This document shows, piece by piece, positions 6,151-13,306 of a DNA stretch of 13,306 bases. Below the pieces are notes generated by a model, which made no database searches, was not told the origin of the DNA, and saw only the letters and a program-made list of their open reading frames with translations. Numbering within the stretch: position 1 is the first letter of the stretch; the number at the start of each line of letters is the position of its first letter. The stretch spans positions 1 to 13,306 of the forward strand of contig JAUWLO010000036.1 in NCBI GenBank assembly GCA_030613605.1. The letters are read 5' to 3'. Made by a program: the position numbers and the translations under genes. This DNA comes from Gammaproteobacteria bacterium. GTDB lineage: Bacteria > Pseudomonadota > Gammaproteobacteria > SZUA-152.

Positions 6151-9100
6151 ACTCCACCCGCACCTGCTCCCTGCCAGCCAACTCATCGAGACGTCGAATC
6201 AGTTCGTCGGTGGGTCGTACTCGCCAATCCTTGCCCAATTGAATTTGGGCGTTGGCCCCCGCACCAATATAGTCCACCATCACAGGACAATGCCCTTCCC
6301 TGAATGGCGATAAGACCTCTGCCAGTTCTTTGATAAAACCATTACCCGCCTTGTTTTTATCTACCTTCAGCACCAGACGTTTGGCAAAAGCCTCCCGAGC
6401 GTGATCAATGTCATAAATCTTTTGGGCGCTCATTTTCACACCGCCCGTGTAATCATCAATGCTCACTTCCCCCTCCACCACCACCAGACGATCCTTGGCC
6501 AGCAAATCACGGTATTGATGATAGGCCTCGGAAAATACTGCCAGTTCCAGCCGACCGGTGCGGTCATCCAGCGTTACAAACGCTATTTTGTCGCCCCGCC
6601 GGGTATTCATGGTGCGAATAGCAACCACTAGTCCTGCCACGGTGATGGACTGGTTGCTATTGGGGTTAAGCACCGCAATCCGATGACTCACCAGCTGCTC
6701 AATCTCGGCCTCATACCGATCAATGGGATGACCGGTAAGGTACAGACCTAGCGTGTCTCTCTCACCGTTAAGGCGAATTTCATCATCCCAGTCTTTGGCT
6801 TCCACAAAACGCGCCGGAGCCGTTTCCTGTTGTTTCGAAACGGGTTCAGCCACACCAAACATATCGTTCTGGCCACTGGCGATATTGTTGTGATGCTGCT
6901 CCGCCATGTGCACTGCGGTCTCTAACGACGCCATCAGGGTAGCGCGGTTGACGTACGCCATCCTTGGCGCACGCCCTTCGGGCGCACCGCGTGCGCCCCG
7001 TTTCTCTCCCGGAGAAACGGTGGGGCCTAACTCATCCATCGCGCCGGAACGAATCAGGGCCTCCAATGTGCGTTTGTTGGCCTTTTTCAAATCAATGCGC
7101 TGACAAAAATCGAACAGATCTCGAAACGGGCCATCTTCCAGACGGCTGTTAATCACGCCTTCGATGGCACCCTCGCCCACCCCTTTAATGGCACCGAGTC
7201 CATAAAAAATAGCGTTGTCATCTTTTACCGTAAACTTGTAGTGGCAGGCATTCACATTGGGTGGCTCAACCTCCAGCCCGGTCTCGCGCGCATCTTCAAT
7301 CAGCGTCACCACCTTGTCGGTATGATCCATATCCGCAGACAGCACCGCTGCCATGAAAGGTGCCGGGTAATGAGCCTTAAGCCACGCGGTTTGATAGGAC
7401 ACCAGCGCATAAGCGGCTGAGTGAGATTTGTTAAAACCGTATCCCGCAAACTTTTCCATCAAGTCGAAAATATAGGTGGCGACCTTTTCTTCAACGCCGT
7501 TTTCTAACGCGCCTTTGGTGAAAATCTCACGCTGCTTGGCCATTTCCTCGGGTTTTTTCTTACCCATGGCGCGACGCAGCATGTCCGCACCGCCCAGGGT
7601 GTAACCCGCCAGTATCTGGGCAATCTGCATGACCTGTTCCTGATACAGAATGATGCCGTAGGTGGGCGTAAGAATGGATTTAATATCGGGGTGCGGATAC
7701 TGCGCCGCCTTTTTGCCGTGTTTAACGTTGATGAAGTCGTCCACCATGCCGGACTGCAACGGCCCCGGCCGAAACAACGCCACCAGGGCGATGATTTCAT
7801 CGAAACTATCCGGCACCAGACGCTTGATGAGGTCTTTCATACCACGAGATTCCAGCTGGAACACGGCCGTGGTTCGGCAAGCTTTAAGTAACTTGAAGGT
7901 GGCTTCATCGTCCAGCGGAATGGTCTCGATGTCGGGCCGGGCATCCGCACCTTTGTGTTTTTCGATGTTATCCAGCGCCCAGTCGATGATGGTGAGCGTG
8001 CGCAGGCCGAGGAAATCGAACTTCACCAGGCCCACGGCCTCAACGTCATCCTTATCAAACTGGCTAACGATGTTCTCGCCCCCTTCTTCACAATACAGCG
8101 GGCAAAAATCCGTCAGTTTGGTGGGGGCGATAACCACACCACCGGCGTGTTTGCCGGCATTACGCTTGATGCCCTCTAGAGATTTGGCCATATCAATGAG
8201 CGAGGCCACTTCCTCATCCTGTTCATAGGCCTCGCGCAGAGCCTCCTCCTGCTCTATGGCCTGGTTGAGGGTAATACCGACCTCAAAGGGAATTAATTTG
8301 GCAATACGATCCACAAAACCATAAGGATGCCCAAATACCCGGCCCACATCCCGCACCACGGCCTTGGCCGCCATGGAGCCGTAAGTAATGATTTGCGAGA
8401 CTTTATCCCGCCCATAATGCCGGGCCACATAGTCGATCACCCGGTCACGGCCTTCCATGCAGAAATCCACATCGAAATCCGGCATGGAGACTCGTTCAGG
8501 GTTCAGGAATCGTTCAAACAGCAATTCGTATTTCAGCGGGTCCAGATCGGTAATCGTCAGCGCATAGGCCACCAGCGAACCGGCGCCAGACCCGCGCCCC
8601 GGCCCCACCGGTACGCCATTATTTTTGGCCCAGCGGATAAAATCTGCCACGATCAGGAAATAACCGGGAAAGCCCATCTTGATGATGACGCCCAGCTCGA
8701 TCTCCAGGCGTTCGTCGTAGGGTTGTCGGATTTGTGCGAAGTCAGCAGCGTTACGATCGAACAGTTTATCGAGCCGTGCCTCCAGACCCTGTTGCGATTC
8801 CTGACGAAAATATTCTGCTTCGGTGAGTCCTTCGGGAATCGGGAAATCAGGCAGGAAGTTCTTGCCCAGGGTCAGTTCCACGTTGCAGCGTTTGGCAATT
8901 TCCACCGTGTTTTCCAGCGCCTCGGGAATATCGGCAAACAACTCGGCCATTTCCTCGGGGCTACGCAGGTACTGCTGCTCGGAATAGTTTTTGGGTCGGC
9001 GGGGATCGTCCAGGGTGCGGCCATCATGGATACATACCCGGGCCTCATGGGCCTCAAAATCCCCGGTTTTCAGGAAGCGTACATCGTTGGTGGCCACCAC

Positions 9101-9682
9101 CGGCAATTCTGCGGTTTGCGCCAACGCCACCGCCGCGTGTAAATAATCTTCTTCCTCGGCTCGACCGGTGCGATGCAGCTCCAGATAATATCGATCGGGA
9201 AACAGGTGCTGCCATCGATTCACCAGATTTTTCACCCGACTTTTATCACCCGCCAGTAATGCCCGCCCCACATCACCCTCACGCCCGCCCGAGAGGGCAA
9301 TCAACCCGTCGCTATGCTGTTCCAGCCACTCTGGCCGAACAATGGGAATGCCACGATGCTGGCCTTCAAGGTAACTTTTGGAAACCAGCTCACTGAGATG
9401 GAGGTAACCCTCATTGGTCTGGCACAGCAGGGTTAGACGGCTGGGCTGGGCGGGTTCATCCTCATTGGCCAGCCACACATCCACGCCAATAATGGGCTTT
9501 ACGCCACTGGAAATGGCCGCCCGATAGAATTTTACCATCGCAAACAGGTTGCTTTGATCCGTCACAGCGCAGGCTGGCATGCCCTGCTCTACCAATGCCG
9601 CCACCAGAGGTTTCACCCTCACAGTACCATCGACCAGCGAATAATCTGTGTGTAAACGGAGGTGGATGAAGGAACAGGACAT
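6146..9682 (-). CDS. dnaE: DNA polymerase III subunit alpha
   Basis: This is the catalytic subunit of the replicative polymerase. The 1178-residue protein has the PHP domain at the N terminus (HTDYSLVDG at 11-19), the palm with GPGRGSGAGSLVAYAL from 360 and the catalytic PDFDVDF at 401-407 (D404 and D406 correspond to E. coli D401 and D403). The third palm aspartate is in the KFDFLGLRTLT stretch. Helix-hairpin-helix sequences (GYGFNKSHSAAYALVSYQTAWLK) and an OB fold (VAGLVVAIRTMNTRRGDK onward) follow. The internal clamp-binding motif is QNDMF at 938-942 (QADMF in E. coli). Compared with E. coli DnaE (1160 residues, from memory), residues 888-912 form an extra stretch between LGP and RATLM, encoded by a palindromic insertion (see that entry). 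The ATG at 9682 fits the family, with MSCSFIHLRLHTDYS close to E. coli MSEPRFVHLRVHSDYS. The 135 bases upstream separate it from the HD-GYP gene and probably contain its promoter, though none is clear. Confidence 0.98.
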   Translation of the reverse strand: MSCSFIHLRLHTDYSLVDGTVRVKPLVAALVEQGMPACAVTDQSNLFAMVKFYRAAISSGVKPIIGVDVWLANEDEPAQPSRLTLLCQTNEGYLHLSELVSKSYLEGQHRGIPIVRPEWLEQHSDGLIALSGGREGDVGRALLAGDKSRVKNLVNRWQHLFPDRYYLELHRTGRAEEEDYLHAAVALAQTAELPVVATNDVRFLKTGDFEAHEARVCIHDGRTLDDPRRPKNYSEQQYLRSPEEMAELFADIPEALENTVEIAKRCNVELTLGKNFLPDFPIPEGLTEAEYFRQESQQGLEARLDKLFDRNAADFAQIRQPYDERLEIELGVIIKMGFPGYFLIVADFIRWAKNNGVPVGPGRGSGAGSLVAYALTITDLDPLKYELLFERFLNPERVSMPDFDVDFCMEGRDRVIDYVARHYGRDKVSQIITYGSMAAKAVVRDVGRVFGHPYGFVDRIAKLIPFEVGITLNQAIEQEEALREAYEQDEEVASLIDMAKSLEGIKRNAGKHAGGVVIAPTKLTDFCPLYCEEGGENIVSQFDKDDVEAVGLVKFDFLGLRTLTIIDWALDNIEKHKGADARPDIETIPLDDEATFKLLKACRTTAVFQLESRGMKDLIKRLVPDSFDEIIALVALFRPGPLQSGMVDDFINVKHGKKAAQYPHPDIKSILTPTYGIILYQEQVMQIAQILAGYTLGGADMLRRAMGKKKPEEMAKQREIFTKGALENGVEEKVATYIFDLMEKFAGYGFNKSHSAAYALVSYQTAWLKAHYPAPFMAAVLSADMDHTDKVVTLIEDARETGLEVEPPNVNACHYKFTVKDDNAIFYGLGAIKGVGEGAIEGVINSRLEDGPFRDLFDFCQRIDLKKANKRTLEALIRSGAMDELGPTVSPGEKRGARGAPEGRAPRMAYVNRATLMASLETAVHMAEQHHNNIASGQNDMFGVAEPVSKQQETAPARFVEAKDWDDEIRLNGERDTLGLYLTGHPIDRYEAEIEQLVSHRIAVLNPNSNQSITVAGLVVAIRTMNTRRGDKIAFVTLDDRTGRLELAVFSEAYHQYRDLLAKDRLVVVEGEVSIDDYTGGVKMSAQKIYDIDHAREAFAKRLVLKVDKNKAGNGFIKELAEVLSPFREGHCPVMVDYIGAGANAQIQLGKDWRVRPTDELIRRLDELAGREQVRVEY
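6947..7021. repeat. In-frame palindromic G+C-rich insertion inside dnaE
   Basis: This stretch encodes DnaE residues 888-912, which have no counterpart in E. coli DnaE, where LGPHRAALM runs straight through. It contains overlapping perfect inverted repeats: GGCGCACG at 6966-6973 with CGTGCGCC at 6990-6997; GGGCGCAC at 6980-6987 with GTGCGCCC at 6991-6998; and CCGTTTCTC at 6998-7006 with GAGAAACGG at 7012-7020 around a five-base loop. The encoded peptide is rich in Gly, Arg, Ala and Pro, as expected for a linker. The length is a multiple of three. It resembles in style the Rickettsia palindromic elements, which insert in frame in genes, but I do not claim it belongs to that family. Confidence 0.8.
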
Positions 9683-9817
9683 TAGGGTAGTTTCACGGGT
9701 CAGGCTTTAATTTTCAAGACTTGACAACGATCTGTTTTCAACCGGAAAACAAAGCCGGGGGATGCTCAAATTGAAAGGATATTTAAAACCCGCCGCACTA
9801 ACCCTTATCTTGTTAGC

Positions 9818-11089
9818 TCAGGGCTCATAGCGAGAAACCCGATCAACAGAAAGCTGTATCTCGTCTTCCAGTATGGTTCTGATATTGATGCCAAATGATC
9901 CTGGTTCCAGCACGTCTTCAATCGACAACCGGGTGCCCGACTTTTTCCACGCTGAACTCGACAAATTGATGAGGCGCCTTGGCTCATATAACTCACCGTT
10001 TGCACCCATAATCAACAACACTATTGGTTTAAGACGGTGATCCGCATCAGTCGCGACGATCATTCCAATGTCCCCGGTATTGAGCCGCACTGCGCTGCCT
10101 ATGGGAAAAATACCCACGCATTTGATGAAACGCTCCAGTAAGGAAACATCAAAATTACCCTTCGACCACTTAAACAGGTTATCCAGTGCATCAGCTGGCG
10201 CAATACCATCGTGGTAACAACGATCGGAAGTAATCGCATCGTACACATCGACAATACTGGAAATCCGTGTGAGCACCGGAATCTCTTCGCTTCCCAGACC
10301 ATGAGGATAACCGCCACCATCCAGACGCTCATGGTGATGTAAAACAATGTGCATGCTGGCTGGATCAAGCTCATGATCGTCACGCAGCATGGCGTTGCCT
10401 TCAGATGGATGCTCCATCATGACCCGAAATTCTTCTTTGGTTAGCTTGCCGGGTTTGTTCAGTATTTCGTCCGGCACTCGCATTTTACCAATATCATGCA
10501 GCAGGGCTCCCATACCAAGCTGATGCAATTCTTTGTCTTCCAACCCCATGCACCGACCAAAGGTCAGCGCCAGGATGCAAACATTAATACAGTGAGTGGC
10601 GGTATATTCGTCACGTGACTTCAGATGAGTCAGCCATACGAGTGCGTCCGGACTCTGAATCACCTGGTCTGCAAGCTGCACCACCAGACTGCGCGCCTTT
10701 TCGGTGTCGATACTGTTTCCCAGGCGGCTGTCTTCCAGCATGGTGTCCACCCAGCCGCGGGCATCTTTATAGATACGATGTGACCGAACCAAAGATTGAC
10801 GGAAATCGGCCTCACGAAAGGAGCCCGGCTTGTGTGATTTTTTTGAGGGGTTCTCAACCTTTACTTTAGAAACATGAGGTGCAACCAGATATTGTGCAGC
10901 CTCGGGGCGGGACAATTCCTTATCAACGTAGACGACATCGCAACACGATTGCAACTCCTTTATGTCTTCGTCGTTCTGAATGGCAAACCCCTGGAACATA
11001 AATGACGTCTCCACCCAGGGGCGGTCTAGCTCAGACACGTACATGCCTATTTTCAGGTCTGCGGTGTAAACCCTGACTTTGTTATCCAT
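9818..11089 (-). CDS. DUF3391 / HD-GYP domain phosphodiesterase (cyclic-di-GMP)
   Basis: HD-GYP proteins hydrolyse the second messenger cyclic-di-GMP, lowering its level and usually favouring motility over biofilm. In this 423-residue protein, residues about 4-56 match the DUF3391 pattern (DLKIGMYVSELDRPW at 11-25, then DVVYVD at 51-56). A basic, probably flexible linker follows (about 72-100). The HD-GYP domain runs from about 145 to 330, with DEYTATHCINV at 160-170, the metal-binding HDIGK at 198-202, HHHERLDGGGYPHG at 251-264 containing the GYP signature at 260-262, and DVYDAITSDR at 281-290. The last 90 residues form a beta-rich tail. All core residues look intact, so it is probably active. 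There is no receiver or membrane domain, so it is likely cytoplasmic. AGGGA upstream of the ATG at 11089 supports the start. The beta-CASP gene ends 99 bases upstream on the same strand, so co-transcription is possible. Confidence 0.93.
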   Translation of the reverse strand: MDNKVRVYTADLKIGMYVSELDRPWVETSFMFQGFAIQNDEDIKELQSCCDVVYVDKELSRPEAAQYLVAPHVSKVKVENPSKKSHKPGSFREADFRQSLVRSHRIYKDARGWVDTMLEDSRLGNSIDTEKARSLVVQLADQVIQSPDALVWLTHLKSRDEYTATHCINVCILALTFGRCMGLEDKELHQLGMGALLHDIGKMRVPDEILNKPGKLTKEEFRVMMEHPSEGNAMLRDDHELDPASMHIVLHHHERLDGGGYPHGLGSEEIPVLTRISSIVDVYDAITSDRCYHDGIAPADALDNLFKWSKGNFDVSLLERFIKCVGIFPIGSAVRLNTGDIGMIVATDADHRLKPIVLLIMGANGELYEPRRLINLSSSAWKKSGTRLSIEDVLEPGSFGINIRTILEDEIQLSVDRVSRYEP

Positions 11090-11188
11090 AGTTCCCTATC
11101 CATCAAGCCCAATCCCCATAGACAAATATCGTCCAGGGAAATAATACCTTGAAAAACAAGAGCTAATTTGGCCCATAATGGCCATGGC

Positions 11189-12595
11189 TTAATCCAGCAC
11201 AAACTCCTCATGCAGCTCAGGCATGAAAATTTCTGTCCTGCCGGGCTCTGAATTGAGTCGTTTAGAAAAAGCCTGCATGGCCTCGGGCTCACCATGCACC
11301 AGAAAGGTTTTTTCAGGGTTACCAGTATGCTGATGCCATTTGTACAATTCATTGCAGTCAGCATGGGCTGAAAAACCACCAATGGTGTAAATATGCGCAC
11401 GCACCGGGATATTTTCACCAAAAATCTGTACTGTTTCCGCTCCGTCCACTATTTGCCGCCCCAGGGTTCCCTGTGCCGCAAAACCCGCAAATACAATACT
11501 GCTATCGCGCCGCCACAGGTGATGCTTCAAGTGGTGACGAATACGCCCCCCGGTACACATGCCCGAACCCGCCATAATGATCGCGCCGCCACCGATACGA
11601 TTCAGCGCCATGGATTCGGACGTCTCACGGGTAAAATGCAGGCCGGGATCACTGAATGGATCGCGTCCCTGCGAAAATTTCTCGGCCGTGGCTGCGTCGT
11701 AACACTCGGGATGACGACGAAAAATTTCTGTGGCGGATATCGCCATGGGTGAGTCCAGAAAAACCTGCATGGATGCTGGCAAATCCCCTTTTTCCACCCC
11801 GTCGTGCAGGTAATACAGAATTTCCTGTGCTCGCTCCACGGCAAACGTGGGAATAATGACATTTCCGCCACGCTTGAAGGTGTCGTGAATGGCTTCGTAA
11901 AGCTCTTCCACTGAAGGTTGTAAAGCCTTGTGAGCCCGGTCTCCGTAAGTGGTTTCCATCACCACCACATCCACTACTGGTGGAGGTTCCGGGTTCCGCA
12001 AAATGGCACGATGGCTATACCCCAGATCCCCCGAAAAAAGGATGCGCTTGTGTTGTCCCTTCTCTTCAAGTTCCAGCAAGATACTGGCCGAACCCAGAAT
12101 ATGACCCGCATCCAGAAAAGTGGCCTGAATCCCCTCGGTCAGATCGATGGGTTGGTCATAGGCGGCAACCCGGCCAAAGAAGTCCTGGCTATTCAGGGCG
12201 TCCAGGGTGGTATACAACGGCGTAATATCTTCGATCGATTCACCACGACGACGCGCCTTACGCTGCCTCCAGTTGGCATCATCTTCCTGAAGATGGGCGC
12301 TATCCAGCATAATCAGACGTGCCAATTCACGGCTTGCCGAAGTGGTAATAATCTCACCCCGAAACCCTCGCTTTACTAGCAGCGGGATACGTCCGCAGTG
12401 GTCAAGATGGGCATGGGTTAACAGCAGATAATCCACGGTTGCCGGATCAAAGCCAAAGTCTCCTTTGTTTTCCTCGACCATCTCTCGACTGCCCTGGTAC
12501 ATACCACAATCGATAAGCACCCGTTTCCCGGCACAGCTCACCAAATGGCAGGAACCCGTCACACCCTGATTAGCACCGTGAAACATCATCTTCAT
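11189..12595 (-). CDS. Metallo-beta-lactamase / beta-CASP RNase-like protein
   Basis: The 468-residue protein belongs to the beta-CASP group of the metallo-beta-lactamase fold, related to RNA-processing nucleases such as CPSF73. Zinc-binding HAHLDHCG at about 61-68, DAGHILGSAS and FSGDLGYSHRAI complete the hydrolase part. The beta-CASP part has METTYGDR, PTFAVERAQEILYYL and AGSGMCTGGRIRHHLKHHL. The C-terminal RMMBL segment has FAGFAAQGTLGRQIVDG, IGGFSAHADCNEL and FLVHGEPEAM. RNA cleavage is inferred from the family; bacterial members of this branch are poorly characterised. I start at the ATG at 12595, not the TTG three codons upstream at 12604: it gives MKMMFHGANQGVTGS, the same length as the usual MKLTFLGATGTVTGS, and AAAGGG lies nine bases before it. 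The neighbour downstream is the HD-GYP gene; the neighbour upstream is divergent. Confidence 0.9.
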   Translation of the reverse strand: MKMMFHGANQGVTGSCHLVSCAGKRVLIDCGMYQGSREMVEENKGDFGFDPATVDYLLLTHAHLDHCGRIPLLVKRGFRGEIITTSASRELARLIMLDSAHLQEDDANWRQRKARRRGESIEDITPLYTTLDALNSQDFFGRVAAYDQPIDLTEGIQATFLDAGHILGSASILLELEEKGQHKRILFSGDLGYSHRAILRNPEPPPVVDVVVMETTYGDRAHKALQPSVEELYEAIHDTFKRGGNVIIPTFAVERAQEILYYLHDGVEKGDLPASMQVFLDSPMAISATEIFRRHPECYDAATAEKFSQGRDPFSDPGLHFTRETSESMALNRIGGGAIIMAGSGMCTGGRIRHHLKHHLWRRDSSIVFAGFAAQGTLGRQIVDGAETVQIFGENIPVRAHIYTIGGFSAHADCNELYKWHQHTGNPEKTFLVHGEPEAMQAFSKRLNSEPGRTEIFMPELHEEFVLD

Positions 12596-12604
12596 AATGG
12601 TCAA

Positions 12605-12610
12605 CCCTTT
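12605..12610 (-). promoter_or_regulatory. Ribosome-binding site deciding the beta-CASP gene start
   Basis: On the minus strand AAAGGG sits nine bases before the ATG at 12595 and directly next to the TTG at 12604. The TTG is too close to be used with it, which supports the ATG start. Confidence 0.6.
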
Positions 12611-12729
12611 GGTTTCTATGTGTTAATTTTAGTCATCATTTGAGCAGAAAACCCGGAAACCCGCTAAATTGTTGCTCCGTAAGGCCGATATTATCTTGAA
12701 GAACCTCATACTCATAGGAATACACCACG

Positions 12730-13306
12730 TTGGTATTAAGCAGCCCCAATAAAAGGATTTCTGACAAAAGACAATACAGGCTCTGTCTGTTTGTAGCCTT
12801 CTGGCTACTGATTTTGCCTATCACAAGTGCTTTATCAGCTAATACACCAAAAGCAATTGGCACCGATGCCACCAAAAAAGAAGTCTCCATCGCGGTCCTG
12901 GCTATCCGGGGAATCCCCAAAGCCATAAAAATGTGGACGCCGACTTCCAATTATCTGAACAACGCCATTCCGGGCTACAACTTTAAAATTCAGCCGGTTT
13001 CAATAGACTCCCTTGAATCGAGCATCTCATCCGGCAAGGCAGATTTCGTACTCACAAACCCGGCTTTGTATGCACAACTGGAATCAAAGTACGGTATTTC
13101 CCGAATTGTCACGCTGCGTAATCGAAGACCCGGGGGCTCATACACTCAATTCGGTGCTTTAATCATCACCCGGGCTGATCGCGATGACATAAAAACCCTG
13201 CAGGATTTAAAAGGAAAATCTTTTTTGGCCGTTCATCCGCGCGCCTTTGGGGGCTGGTGGATGGCGTGGCGCAAAATGAAACAAATCGGAATAGACCCTG
13301 AAAAAG
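12730..13306 (+). CDS. Exported PhnD-like substrate-binding domain, 3' end cut off; probably the sensor part of a signalling protein
   Basis: The plus-strand frame is open from a TAG at 12715-12717 to the window edge, giving 192 codons from a TTG at 12730. No ATG occurs before about codon 67, inside the conserved domain, so the TTG is the best start; AGGA at 12716-12719 lies ten bases before it. Residues 1-37 form a signal sequence: a basic KRISDKRQYR, hydrophobic LCLFVAFWLLILP, and ALSA before the likely cleavage at 37/38. From about 48 the protein reads EVSIAVLAIRGIPKAIKMW, then KADFVLTNPALYAQLESKYGISRI and DLKGKSFLAVHPRAFGGWW, typical of the phosphate/phosphonate-binding PhnD fold. I recall this variant, with VLTNP and FGGW, mainly as the periplasmic sensor of histidine kinases or GGDEF/EAL proteins, so a fusion is likely beyond the edge. 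A free-standing transporter binding protein remains possible. It is divergent from the beta-CASP gene. Confidence 0.8.
   Translation, partial: MVLSSPNKRISDKRQYRLCLFVAFWLLILPITSALSANTPKAIGTDATKKEVSIAVLAIRGIPKAIKMWTPTSNYLNNAIPGYNFKIQPVSIDSLESSISSGKADFVLTNPALYAQLESKYGISRIVTLRNRRPGGSYTQFGALIITRADRDDIKTLQDLKGKSFLAVHPRAFGGWWMAWRKMKQIGIDPEK

Noticed and set aside
8327..9142. A 271-codon open frame on the plus strand
   Set aside because: It lies wholly inside dnaE, antisense to conserved catalytic sequence. Its composition is a by-product of dnaE codon use, and it has no recognisable domain or ribosome-binding site.
9733..9751. A 7-bp hairpin (TGTTTTC / GAAAACA) between the HD-GYP and dnaE genes, considered as a terminator
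   Set aside because: The stem is short and A+T-rich, and neither strand has a T run after it. It could be a binding site but nothing more can be said.
12636..12950. A 104-codon minus-strand frame upstream of the beta-CASP gene
   Set aside because: It overlaps, antisense, the signal sequence and domain start of the PhnD-like gene, whose conserved protein motifs show the plus strand is the coding one.

Overview
The window reads as chromosomal DNA of a gammaproteobacterium. The main reason is the trio dnaE, accA and tilS on one strand in that order, an arrangement I know from gammaproteobacterial genomes. Full-length, E. coli-like DnaE, AccA and TilS proteins support this. I cannot name the genus. 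A periplasmic c-type cytochrome fusion and several signalling genes suggest a free-living, respiratory bacterium, which is an inference.

Layout from left to right. Positions 1-1064 (minus strand, running off the left edge) hold an exported protein with two CXXCH haem motifs followed by a formylglycine-generating-enzyme-like (SUMF1) domain. It starts 8 bases after tilS (1073-2422, minus). A 313-base gap with no gene follows. Next is a visibly A+T-rich block on the plus strand: a small exported protein of unknown function (2736-3167), a 9-C homopolymer at 3220-3228, and a membrane-bound sensor histidine kinase with no response regulator nearby (3308-4939). A perfect 20-bp stem hairpin (4984-5027) ends this block and also serves the convergent accA gene (5057-6016, minus). 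Between accA and dnaE lie two short arrays of degenerate 7-base repeats in opposite orientation, one of which runs over the dnaE stop codon. dnaE (6146-9682, minus) carries an in-frame, G+C-rich palindromic insertion of about 75 bases, absent from E. coli DnaE as I recall it. Upstream of dnaE on the same strand are a DUF3391/HD-GYP cyclic-di-GMP phosphodiesterase (9818-11089) and a metallo-beta-lactamase/beta-CASP RNase-like protein (11189-12595). Divergent from the latter, at 12730 on the plus strand, begins an exported PhnD-like binding domain cut off by the right edge. It is probably the sensor part of a larger signalling protein.

How the genes work together: dnaE (replication), accA (fatty-acid synthesis) and tilS (tRNA-Ile modification) are housekeeping genes. 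The plus-strand block between accA and tilS interrupts them and looks like a later insertion, with a small periplasmic protein and a sensor kinase that may work as a pair. The HD-GYP gene and the PhnD-like sensor suggest cyclic-di-GMP or two-component signalling on the right side. No tRNA, rRNA, CRISPR array, transposase or phage gene was seen.
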